From a bacterium (GTDB lineage: Bacteria; Verrucomicrobiota; Verrucomicrobiae; Opitutales; Opitutaceae), in NCBI GenBank assembly GCA_021780625.1, contig JAJXYI010000608.1, forward strand, positions 1 to 7,251: DNA of 7,251 nucleotides. Reading direction: 5' to 3'. The notes below the pieces were generated by a model. The model did no database searches, had not been told where the DNA came from, and worked only from the letters and a program-made list of their open reading frames with translations. Positions 1 to 7,034 of this stretch are shown piece by piece. Positions within the stretch are counted from its first letter, which is position 1, and each line of letters begins with the position of its first letter. The position numbers were made by a program, and so were the translations under genes.

Positions 1-758
1 TCTATGAGCGTTTCGAGCCCGACTACGTCGTCCACCTCGGCGCACAGGCAGGCGTGCGTTACAGCGAAATCAACCCGAGCGCCTACGTGCACAGCAATTT
101 GGTCGGGTTTGCCAACGTGCTCGAGTCCGTGCGCCAGATGCCGCCCAAGCACACGGTCTTTGCGTCCTCGAGCAGTGTGTATGGCGCGGACGCCCAGGTG
201 CCGTTTCGCGAGGACTCCGCGCTGGGCAAGCCGCTTTCGTTCTACGCCGCCACGAAGCAGGCCAACGAGGCCATGGCCTTCGACTACGCCCGCAACCACG
301 GCGTGTTCGTGACCGGCCTGCGTTTCTTCACGGTGTACGGACCCTGGGGACGTCCCGACATGACCCCGATGCTGTTCGCCAAGGCGATCCAGGAGGGACA
401 GACGATCAAGCTCTTCGGACAGGGCCACTATCGGCGGGATTTCACCTACATCGACGACATCACGGAGGGTGTGATCCGCGTGCTTCTATATCCGCCGGAA
501 ATGCGTCCGACGCCGCCGTACCGGGTTTTCAATCTCGGTCACAACAATCCGATCGAGATGATCGAATTCGTGCGCGAGCTCGAGGCGGCCATGGGGCGCA
601 AGGCTCTGGTCGAACTCATGCCTCCGCAGCCGACCGAGATGCCGGCGACGCGGGCGGAGATCAGCCGGGTCAAGGCCGCCGTCGGCTATGACCCGAAGGT
701 CTCTCTCCAGGAAGGCGTGCGCCGGTTTGTGGAGTGGTACCGGGGCTATTACGCCTGA
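1..758 (+). CDS. NAD-dependent epimerase, UDP-glucuronate 4-epimerase-like (5' partial)
   Basis: C-terminal part of an extended short-chain dehydrogenase/reductase acting on nucleotide sugars. The reading frame is open from base 3 and ends at TGA 756-758, giving 251 residues. The N-terminal Rossmann glycine motif lies off the window. Visible landmarks in order are PDYVVHLGAQAGVRYS, typical of the strand and loop after the first NAD-binding segment; the SSSSVYG active-site serine region (about 168-186); the catalytic YxxxK motif read as YAATK (243-257); and the RFFTVYGPWGRPDM segment, a hallmark of the UDP-glucuronate 4-epimerase/CapI-like branch. By family knowledge such enzymes invert C4 of UDP-glucuronate using bound NAD in the cytoplasm, supplying UDP-galacturonate for surface polysaccharide. 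The exact substrate is inferred; another UDP-sugar epimerase or dehydratase is possible. It converges on the efflux operon, with 14 nt between stops and no visible terminator hairpin in that gap. The gene looks intact apart from the window edge. Confidence 0.9.
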   Translation, partial: YERFEPDYVVHLGAQAGVRYSEINPSAYVHSNLVGFANVLESVRQMPPKHTVFASSSSVYGADAQVPFREDSALGKPLSFYAATKQANEAMAFDYARNHGVFVTGLRFFTVYGPWGRPDMTPMLFAKAIQEGQTIKLFGQGHYRRDFTYIDDITEGVIRVLLYPPEMRPTPPYRVFNLGHNNPIEMIEFVRELEAAMGRKALVELMPPQPTEMPATRAEISRVKAAVGYDPKVSLQEGVRRFVEWYRGYYA

Positions 759-772
759 GGTCCCTCGCCCGG

Positions 773-2212
773 TTACCAGCCGCCGCCCAGCGCCTTCACG
801 AGAGTAATGCTGGCCGCGTAACGCTGTGCCTCGAGTTGTGAGGCGAGGCGTTCGAACTGAAGCGCGCTGCGTTCGGCGTCCATGACCTCGAGATAGCTGA
901 CAAGCCCCTCACGGTATCGGAACTGAGAAAGGGCGGCGGCCTTGCGGGCGCTGTCCACGGCCTGGCCGACCACCCTGGCCTGGGCGGCCAGGGTGCGCAG
1001 CGCCGAAAGGCTGTCCTCGACCTCCTGGAATGCGACCAGCACCTGTCCTTGGTAACGCGCCGCCGCTTCGCGATAGGCGGCCTTTGCGCGCTCGTAGTTG
1101 GCGCGGTTCCGTCCCCCCGTGAAGATCGGCAGCGAGATCATGGGCGCGAAGGCCCATTGGCTGCTCGTCGAGTGCAGCAACGAATCGAGTTCTGAGCTGT
1201 TGTACCCGGCCGAGCCGACGAGCCGGATGTCCGGGAAGAAGGCCGCCTTGGCGACGCCGATCTGGGCGTTCACGGCCGCCATGGTGCGCTCGGCTGCGGC
1301 GATATCGGGCCGGCGTTCGAGCAGGTCGGAAGGCAGGCCCACGGGCAGCGCGGGCGGTTGCGTCACGAGTGGCTTTTCAGCGATGACTTCGAACGACTCC
1401 GGCAACTGGCCGCAAAGCACCGCCAGTGCATGTGTCAGGGCGGTGCGGCGCTGTTCCAGGGCAAGGAGGTCGTTTTCCGCCGAGGCTAGTTCGGTCTGGG
1501 CGTTGAGTACGTCGAGCTCGCCGCTCGCGCCGCCCGAGAACCGGATGCGGATCAGCTTGAGTCCCTCCTTGCGTGTGACGACGCCAGCGCGGACGACATG
1601 GATCTCGCGGGCGAGTGCGCGCAGGTTAAAATAGGCTTGGGCGACATCGGCTTGCAGGCCCAGCAGGGCGGACTGGTAGAGCGCGTTCGCAGCCTGCGCC
1701 TGGGCGCGCGCGCTCTGGTCGAGCCGGCGTACACGGCCCCACAGGTCGACCTCGTAGCTGAGGTCGAGCGGGAGTGAGTAGGAGTCGGTCGTGTAGGCCG
1801 AATGGCCCACGCCCGGGGGCACCTGGCGATGGCCGGAGTAGCGCGTGCGGGAGCCGCTGGGGTCGAGCGAGAGCTGGGGAAGGAGGTCCGCGCGGCTGAC
1901 GTTCGCGAGCGCAAAGGCCTGGTCGCGGCGGGCGGCCGCGGCTTGGAGATTGGGGCTCGCCTTGGCGGCGAGGGTCTCAAGGCGGTCGAGCTCCGGGTCG
2001 CGGAAGACCGTCCACCAGTCTCCGCGCGGCAGTGCATCGCGGGGCTCGGCGACCTTCCAGGGGCCTTTCTCTGCATACGCGGCCGCAACCTTCGGTGTCG
2101 GCGGCCGGTAATCGGGGCCCACGGCGCAGCCCGCAAGCAGCGCCATGGTCGCAAGGAGGGGAATGCCGGCGCGCGAGGCCCGGCGCCTTGAATTGGGAAT
2201 CGATGCGCTCAT
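773..2212 (-). CDS. RND efflux outer-membrane channel lipoprotein (NodT/OprM family)
   Basis: Outer-membrane exit duct of a tripartite efflux pump, 479 residues, the usual length for the family. The N-terminus has an Arg-rich n-region, a hydrophobic stretch and a lipobox LAGC with the lipidated Cys at residue 29. The next residues, AVGPDY, are typical of OprM/NodT proteins, and Ala at +2 fits sorting to the outer membrane. Two copies of the OEP repeat are visible: the first half has LLPQL (110-114) and an RFSGGASGELDVLNAQTEL-type helix (224-242). The second half has FFPDI (325-329) and FRYREGLVSYLEVMDAERS (431-449). The family signature GLPSDLLERRPDI sits at 292-304. It is the last gene of the operon, starting 6 nt after the adaptor stop. 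No Shine-Dalgarno-like sequence precedes the ATG, so translation may be coupled to the adaptor. The start is chosen because it gives a full signal peptide; the next Met (residue 23) would leave it too short. Confidence 0.96.
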   Translation of the reverse strand: MSASIPNSRRRASRAGIPLLATMALLAGCAVGPDYRPPTPKVAAAYAEKGPWKVAEPRDALPRGDWWTVFRDPELDRLETLAAKASPNLQAAAARRDQAFALANVSRADLLPQLSLDPSGSRTRYSGHRQVPPGVGHSAYTTDSYSLPLDLSYEVDLWGRVRRLDQSARAQAQAANALYQSALLGLQADVAQAYFNLRALAREIHVVRAGVVTRKEGLKLIRIRFSGGASGELDVLNAQTELASAENDLLALEQRRTALTHALAVLCGQLPESFEVIAEKPLVTQPPALPVGLPSDLLERRPDIAAAERTMAAVNAQIGVAKAAFFPDIRLVGSAGYNSSELDSLLHSTSSQWAFAPMISLPIFTGGRNRANYERAKAAYREAAARYQGQVLVAFQEVEDSLSALRTLAAQARVVGQAVDSARKAAALSQFRYREGLVSYLEVMDAERSALQFERLASQLEAQRYAASITLVKALGGGW

Positions 2213-2218
2213 GGCGGT

Positions 2219-3355
2219 TCAGCGCTTGGCGGCGGCGGGAAGTTCGACCGACACGTGGGCGCCCTCCACCAGGACGTCGCTGGGACTGGCCACCACGAGA
2301 TCACCGGCGTGCAGGCCTCCCAGTACCTGGATCTGCGAGCCGAAGTCGCGGCCCAGCGTGACCTGCCGGAAATGCACGATGCCCGACGCGTCGACGATCG
2401 CCATGAAGGTGCCGGTGGCGCGGACGATCACCGCGTTGGACGGCGCGAGCAGCGGCGGCTGGGCCGTCTCGAGCTTCAGGACAACCTGGCCGAACATTCC
2501 GGCGAGCAACTCGCCCTTGGAATTGGGAATCCGGATCTCGGCCAGCAATGTGCGCGTGGTGGGGTCCAGGGCGCCCGCGACGCGCACCACCGTTCCCGGA
2601 AACCGGCGCCCGGGAAACTCGTTCACGAGCACGTCGGCGTGCAGTCCCGTGTGCACCGACCGCACGTACGATTGTGGAATCGAGACGTACACGCGCAGGG
2701 TGCCGGTGTTGGAGACTCGGAATAGCTCGCGGCCCGAGGAGCCCGAGGTGACCAGCGAGCCCACGTCGACGTTGCGGGCCGAGATGACGCCGTCGAATGG
2801 CGCCACGATCGTCTGGTATCCGACAAGCTGGGTCAGGCGGGCGACGTTGGCCTGGGCGGCCTGGAGGTCCGCCTCTCGGGCGTGGTAGGCGGCGACCTTG
2901 TCATCCACGTCCTGCCGCGCGACCGCATTGCGCCGGCCGAGGGCCTCCCAGCGAGTGGCGCTGATCCGGGCGAGTTCGAGGTTGGCCTCGGCCTGGGCGA
3001 GGGCTGCCTTTGCCTGGTTGAGCTCCTGGTCGACTTCCGGCCCGTCGATGACCGCGAGCGGTTGACCTGCCTTCACGTGGTCGCCGAGGTCGGCTAGCAG
3101 CTTGCCCAGGTAACCGCTGGTCCGCGCATACACGGGCACGTCCTCGACGGCCTCGAGGCTCGCCGGGAGGGAGAGTTCCGTCGCGGCGGGCGCCCGTCGC
3201 GCGGGTACCACGGAGACCGTCGGATGCGACGAGTGCCGCACGGTTGCGGCAAGCACCGCGTCGTTTTCGAGGCGCGGGCGTATTCCCGCGAAGTACACGA
3301 GGGCGCCTGCGCCGATGAGCGCGGCAAGCAGGACGAGTCGGGTGGAAGGCTTCAT
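2219..3355 (-). CDS. RND efflux periplasmic adaptor subunit (membrane fusion protein, HlyD/AcrA type)
   Basis: Adaptor that links the inner-membrane RND permease to the outer-membrane channel; 378 residues, normal for the family. The N-terminus has one hydrophobic segment (about 7-24) and no cysteine anywhere in the protein, so it is held by an uncleaved anchor or exported by a signal peptide rather than being a lipoprotein like AcrA. Domain order: first half of the lipoyl domain (about 71-105, with GYLGKLLADLGDHVKAGQPL); an alpha-helical hairpin rich in Ala, Gln and Glu (about 107-178); second lipoyl half with the conserved IVAPFDGVISARNVDVGSLV (183-202); beta-barrel domain (about 219-298, with PGTVVRVAGALDPTTRTLLA); and a membrane-proximal domain to the end. 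It sits 34 nt after the permease stop and 6 nt before the channel gene, all on the same strand. The substrate cannot be read from the sequence. No Shine-Dalgarno-like sequence precedes the ATG. Confidence 0.96.
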   Translation of the reverse strand: MKPSTRLVLLAALIGAGALVYFAGIRPRLENDAVLAATVRHSSHPTVSVVPARRAPAATELSLPASLEAVEDVPVYARTSGYLGKLLADLGDHVKAGQPLAVIDGPEVDQELNQAKAALAQAEANLELARISATRWEALGRRNAVARQDVDDKVAAYHAREADLQAAQANVARLTQLVGYQTIVAPFDGVISARNVDVGSLVTSGSSGRELFRVSNTGTLRVYVSIPQSYVRSVHTGLHADVLVNEFPGRRFPGTVVRVAGALDPTTRTLLAEIRIPNSKGELLAGMFGQVVLKLETAQPPLLAPSNAVIVRATGTFMAIVDASGIVHFRQVTLGRDFGSQIQVLGGLHAGDLVVASPSDVLVEGAHVSVELPAAAKR

Positions 3356-3389
3356 GGAGTCGGAAGTCGATTCGTGGATACGAGATGGT

Positions 3390-6300
3390 TCACTGGCCGT
3401 GCAGGTGTTTCGCCTCGGTCAGCTCCTCGTCAATGGTCTCGTCGGGCCGATGAGCGGCCTTCTTGCGGAGGGTCGCATAGACTACGGGCACGAGGAATAG
3501 GGTGGCGACCGTGGCGAAGAGCAGTCCGCCGATGACCGCGCGCCCCAGCGGGGCGTTCTGTTCGCCGCCCTCGCCGAGACCAAGCGCCATCGGGAGCATG
3601 CCGATGATCATCGCCAGGGCGGTCATCAGCACGGGACGCAGGCGCGTGTTTCCGGCAGCCAGCGCGGCCCCGCGGGCATCCTTGCCTTCCTTCCGTTGGT
3701 CGTTGGCGAACGTCACCACCAGGATCGAGTTCGCCGTCGCCACGCCAATGCTCATGATCGCGCCCATCAGCGAGGGCACGTTCAGCGTCGTTCGCGTGAG
3801 GAACAACATCCAGATGATGCCGCTGATCGCACCGACCAGGGCCATGATGATGATGAAGGGGTCGAGCCAGGACTGGAAGTTCACGACCATCAGGAGGTAC
3901 ACCAACACGATCGCGAACAGCACGCCCACGCCCAGGTCGATGAACGAGGTGCGCATGCTCTGCACCTGGCCGCGCACCTTGATGTACGATCCGCGGGGCA
4001 GCCTGGCGTTTTCAGCCTTCACGATCCGGTCCACCGCCGACGCGACGCTGCCGAGGTCGGTTCGGTCGACATTCGCATACACGTCGTACACCGGTTGCAC
4101 GTCGTAGTGGCTGACCACAGCCTGGGTCGAGGTCAGATGAACCTGCGCCACGTTGCTGAGAAGCTGCGGCGTACCGTTGCGGCCGGCGTCCGAGACCGGC
4201 GTGGCCTTGAGCGCCTCGATCGAGTTGACCTTGTACTGCGGCACCTGCGTCACGACTGAGTATTGCACTCCGTTCTGCGGACTGAGCCAGAAATTGGGCG
4301 CGGTCTGACCCGAACCGGACAGCGAGATGAGCAGGTTGCTCGCAACGTCCCGTTCGGTGAGTCCGAGCTCGGCGGCCCGGCTGCGGTCCACGTCGACTTT
4401 CAACGCCGGGGCGTCGACCACCTGGAAGATGTGCACATCCACGGCTCCGGGCACCTGCGACAGCTTCTGGGTGATGTCCTGCGCGATCGAATAGTTCGCG
4501 GCGGCTGCGCGACCGGTCACCTGGATGTCGATCGGGGCGGGCAGGCCGAAGTTGAGGATCTGGCTGACGATGTCGGCGGACTGCGCGAAGAACGTGCAGT
4601 CCGGGAACTCCCGGTTGAGGCGGGCACGCAATTCGCGCACGTAACGGGCGGTGGGGCCGTGCTTCTTCGGGTTGAGCGAGACAAGGATCTCGCCGTCCGC
4701 GGCGCTGACGGTCGCCGAGTCTCCGAAGGCAAGGTTGATGCCGCTGTTGGGAAGGCCGATGTTGTCGAGGATTGCGCCGAGCTCATCCTTCGGGATCACC
4801 TGCCGGATGACGTTCTCGACCCGGGCGAAGATCTGTTCGGTTTCCTCGATGCGCGTGCCCGGAGGAGCGCTGACGTGGAGCCGGAACTGGCCCGCGTCGA
4901 CTGCCGGGAAGAAGTCCTGGCCGAGGAAAGGGACCAGGCATAGGGTCAGCGCCGCAAACCCGAAGCAGGCGAGGGCCACGCCGCCGCGGTGGTCGAGCGC
5001 CCAGTCGAGCGCCCGCGTGTAGGCCGCCTTGAAGCGCTCGAAGTGCCGGTTGAACCGGACGTGTATCCGCCAGAACAGGTCGCCCTTCGGCTGAGGTTTG
5101 CCGTCGACCGGATGATCGTGGAGCACCGGCTGCCCCTGCAGCAGGTAGTGGACGAAGGTCGGCGCGACCGTTCGCGAGAGGAAATACGAGGCCAGCATCG
5201 CGAAAATCACCGACATCGCGAGCGGGCTGAACAGGTAGTGCGCCGTGCCCTCCAGGAAGAACACCGGCACAAACACCACGCAGATACACAGCGTCGAGAC
5301 GAAAGCCGGCACCGCGATCTGCTGCGCGCCGTCGAGGATCGCCTCGATCAGCGTCTTCCCCATCGCATGGTTGCGGTCGATGTTCTCGATCGTGACCGTC
5401 GCGTCGTCCACCAGGATGCCCACGGCCAGCGCGAAGCCGCCCAGGGTCATCACGTTGATCGTCTGGCCGAACACCGCCAGCCCCAGGATCGCGCAGAAGA
5501 TCGACAGCGGTATCGAAAGGGCCACGACAAGGGTCGTGCGCCACGTTCCCAGGAACAGCAGGATCATCAGCGCCGTCAGCAGGGCGGCTATCACGGCCTC
5601 GCGCACGACGCCCTCGAGGGCGGCCCTCACGAACACGGATTGGTCAAACTGCGGCGTCAGCTGCAGCGCCTTCGGGAGGGTGGAGCGCACGCGGGGCAGC
5701 ACGGCCTTGATCCGGCGGATGACGTCGAGCGTGGAGGCGCCGCCGCTCTTGAGGATCGTCAGCAGCGCGCCGCGTGTGCCGTCCTGGCGGACGATGTTCG
5801 TCTGCGGCAGGAATCCGTCGCGCACCTGCGCCACGTCCCGGATGTAGACGAGGGTGCCGTTGACCTTGCGGATTGGCAGGTCGCCCAGGTCCTCGGGACG
5901 CGCCGGACCGCCGTTGAGCAGGATGCCGTACTCCCGGCGACCGATCTTCGCCGTGCCGGAGGGCAGGGTGAGGTTTTGCGCGTTGATGGCATTGCTCACG
6001 TCCGCGGGCGTGAGGCCGTACTGCTGGAGTTTCGCCGGATCGATGTCGACCTGGATGCTCCGGACCTTGCCGCCCGTGGGCAGCGGAATCGAAGCACCCT
6101 GCACCGTCGCAAGCTGGGTGCGGACAAAGTTGAGGCCCAAGTCATAGAGCTGCTGCTCCGGCAAAGTGGTCGAGCCGAGGCCGAGCTGAAGGATCGGCAC
6201 ATTGGACGCGCTGTACCGGATCACCAGCGGTGGCGTGGTGCCGGGCGGGAGCACGCGCAGGATCGTCTGGTTGACCGCCGTCACCTGGGCCACCGCCGCA

Positions 6301-6608
6301 TCCACGCTGGCGCCGGGGTGGAAATACACGCGGATCAGCCCGATGCCGTTGAGAGATTCCGACTCAATGTGATCGATGTCGTTCACCGTCGTCGTCATCG
6401 CGCGTTCGCTGATCGTCACGATGCGCTTCTCCATTTCGGAGGGCGTCAGTCCGTTGTAGGACCAGATCACCGACACGACAGGGATGTCGATCGACGGGAA
6501 GATGTCTTTCGCCATTCGCAGGGCCGTGACGAGGCCCAGGATGACGATCAACAGTGCCATCACCGTGAACGTGTACGGTTTCTTGAGTGCGAGTTTGACG
6601 ATCCACAT
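3390..6608 (-). CDS. RND efflux permease (AcrB/HAE1-like inner-membrane transporter)
   Basis: Proton-driven inner-membrane pump of the AcrB superfamily, 1072 residues from the start chosen here. Layout is classical: TM1 at about 13-31, first periplasmic porter region to about 335, TM2-TM6 at about 338-488, TM7 at about 541-560, second porter region to about 885, and TM8-TM12 at about 887-1046. TM4 carries the proton-relay Asp pair D401-D402 in GILVDDATVTIEN (AcrB D407/D408). TM11 keeps R989 and T996 in RLRPVLMTALA (AcrB R971/T978). The TM10 position of AcrB K940 is Ala959 in GVATANSILVV. The frame is open upstream to an ATG at 6699-6701, adding 31 residues, but that extension is hydrophilic and Arg/Ser-rich and does not look like family sequence. 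MWIVKLALKKPYTF is the N-terminus expected for this branch, hence 6608. Neither ATG has a Shine-Dalgarno-like sequence. First gene of the operon. Drug, solvent or metabolite export is likely; the metal-export branch (CusA type) is less likely. Confidence 0.95.
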   Translation of the reverse strand: MWIVKLALKKPYTFTVMALLIVILGLVTALRMAKDIFPSIDIPVVSVIWSYNGLTPSEMEKRIVTISERAMTTTVNDIDHIESESLNGIGLIRVYFHPGASVDAAVAQVTAVNQTILRVLPPGTTPPLVIRYSASNVPILQLGLGSTTLPEQQLYDLGLNFVRTQLATVQGASIPLPTGGKVRSIQVDIDPAKLQQYGLTPADVSNAINAQNLTLPSGTAKIGRREYGILLNGGPARPEDLGDLPIRKVNGTLVYIRDVAQVRDGFLPQTNIVRQDGTRGALLTILKSGGASTLDVIRRIKAVLPRVRSTLPKALQLTPQFDQSVFVRAALEGVVREAVIAALLTALMILLFLGTWRTTLVVALSIPLSIFCAILGLAVFGQTINVMTLGGFALAVGILVDDATVTIENIDRNHAMGKTLIEAILDGAQQIAVPAFVSTLCICVVFVPVFFLEGTAHYLFSPLAMSVIFAMLASYFLSRTVAPTFVHYLLQGQPVLHDHPVDGKPQPKGDLFWRIHVRFNRHFERFKAAYTRALDWALDHRGGVALACFGFAALTLCLVPFLGQDFFPAVDAGQFRLHVSAPPGTRIEETEQIFARVENVIRQVIPKDELGAILDNIGLPNSGINLAFGDSATVSAADGEILVSLNPKKHGPTARYVRELRARLNREFPDCTFFAQSADIVSQILNFGLPAPIDIQVTGRAAAANYSIAQDITQKLSQVPGAVDVHIFQVVDAPALKVDVDRSRAAELGLTERDVASNLLISLSGSGQTAPNFWLSPQNGVQYSVVTQVPQYKVNSIEALKATPVSDAGRNGTPQLLSNVAQVHLTSTQAVVSHYDVQPVYDVYANVDRTDLGSVASAVDRIVKAENARLPRGSYIKVRGQVQSMRTSFIDLGVGVLFAIVLVYLLMVVNFQSWLDPFIIIMALVGAISGIIWMLFLTRTTLNVPSLMGAIMSIGVATANSILVVTFANDQRKEGKDARGAALAAGNTRLRPVLMTALAMIIGMLPMALGLGEGGEQNAPLGRAVIGGLLFATVATLFLVPVVYATLRKKAAHRPDETIDEELTEAKHLHGQ

Positions 6609-6736
6609 GTGAAGCCGGGAAGACGATTGCGGAGCCCTGCGGTTGCGCGAAAAGGCCGGGAACGATCGTTGAAAGCATCCGAAAATCAACTCGATGTGCA
6701 TCCGCAGAGCACCGTTTGGAGCCTGTGGTCGATGTA

Positions 6737-6758
6737 AATCCCAGTAACTGCTGGGATT
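6737..6758. promoter_or_regulatory. Perfect inverted repeat, possible operator of the efflux operon
   Basis: AATCCCAG and CTGGGATT form 8-bp perfect arms around a 6-nt centre (TAACTG). A shorter overlapping palindrome, CAGT-A-ACTG (6742-6750), shares the same bases. The element lies 128 bp upstream of the preferred permease start and 35 bp upstream of the alternative one. On the minus strand, a TTGAGC hexamer (6766-6771) could act as a -35 box. A weak -10 candidate, GTTACT, would then fall inside the repeat with 17-nt spacing, so a bound repressor would block the promoter. The arm size and spacing fit a dimeric regulator site (TetR/MarR-like), but this is inference. No T-run follows on either strand, which argues against an intrinsic terminator. 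Confidence 0.4.
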
Positions 6759-6776
6759 AAACCCGGCTCAAATGTG

Positions 6777-6791
6777 CGAGCGGAACGCTCG
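6777..6791. repeat. Short perfect inverted repeat (6-bp arms, 3-nt loop)
   Basis: CGAGCG-GAA-CGCTCG, a perfect GC-rich hairpin 18 bp from the larger inverted repeat, on the far side from the pump genes. It would be stable as RNA or could be a protein-binding half-site pair. There is no T-run after it on either strand, so it is not a standard terminator. In GC-rich DNA a 6-bp hairpin can occur by chance, so the functional call is weak. Confidence 0.3.
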
Positions 6792-7034
6792 GGATAAGGC
6801 CCGTGTGGAGCCGGGACCTTGCCCGAGCCCGACGGACATGCGTGGGCCCGCCAGCTGCGCTGCGCCGAGAGCCTTTGCTTCGTTTTTGAGTTTCCTTGTC
6901 CGCCCGGGGAGGTCCCCAGGCTCGGTTCAGCTTAGGGTCTTGCAAGGCCCCGGGGCAGGTGATCTCTCAACCGCGCGAACCCCTCCCCGCGAGCGCACGG
7001 GCATCCTGCCCGGCGAGGTTCTCATTTCCCCCAA

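Larger units (their letters stand above)
6609..7034. other. Divergent intergenic/leader region between efflux operon and symporter gene
   Basis: 426 bases separate the preferred permease start (minus strand) from the symporter start (plus strand), so both upstream control regions should lie here. Two perfect inverted repeats sit in the half nearer the pump (6737-6758 and 6777-6791). The remainder, about 6792-7034, is GC-rich. It contains only short palindromic GC runs such as GCCCCGGGGC (6947-6956) and GGGGA-GG-TCCCC (about 6907-6918). The small open frames here are Arg/Pro-rich and unlike known proteins, so I call no gene. I see no rRNA, tRNA, CRISPR array, IS end or T-run terminator. No strong sigma-70 promoter stands out on either strand. 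Confidence 0.6.

Noticed and set aside
4..312. A 102-codon plus-strand frame overlapping the epimerase
   Set aside because: Ser/Thr/Arg/Pro-rich shadow frame; the epimerase frame has motifs throughout the same bases.
2191..2531. A repeated AATTGGGAATC at about 2191 and 2521
   Set aside because: Both copies lie within coding sequence and encode Ile-Pro-Asn-Ser in the channel and adaptor proteins; two short copies with no flanking similarity beyond a few bases are best explained by chance.
4989..6737. A 582-codon open frame on the plus strand, antisense to the permease
   Set aside because: The product is dominated by Arg, His, Asp and Glu with no recognisable domain, as expected when the opposite strand of a GC-rich gene is read. 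The minus-strand frame is a clear RND permease across the same bases.
6757..6945. A 62-codon minus-strand frame upstream of the pump operon
   Set aside because: It starts at TTG, is Arg-rich with no domain, and ends inside the inverted repeat. It looks like chance in GC-rich intergenic DNA.
6947..6956. GCCCCGGGGC palindrome in the intergenic region as a terminator or operator
   Set aside because: A 10-bp GC palindrome with no loop and no T-run is common by chance in DNA this GC-rich.
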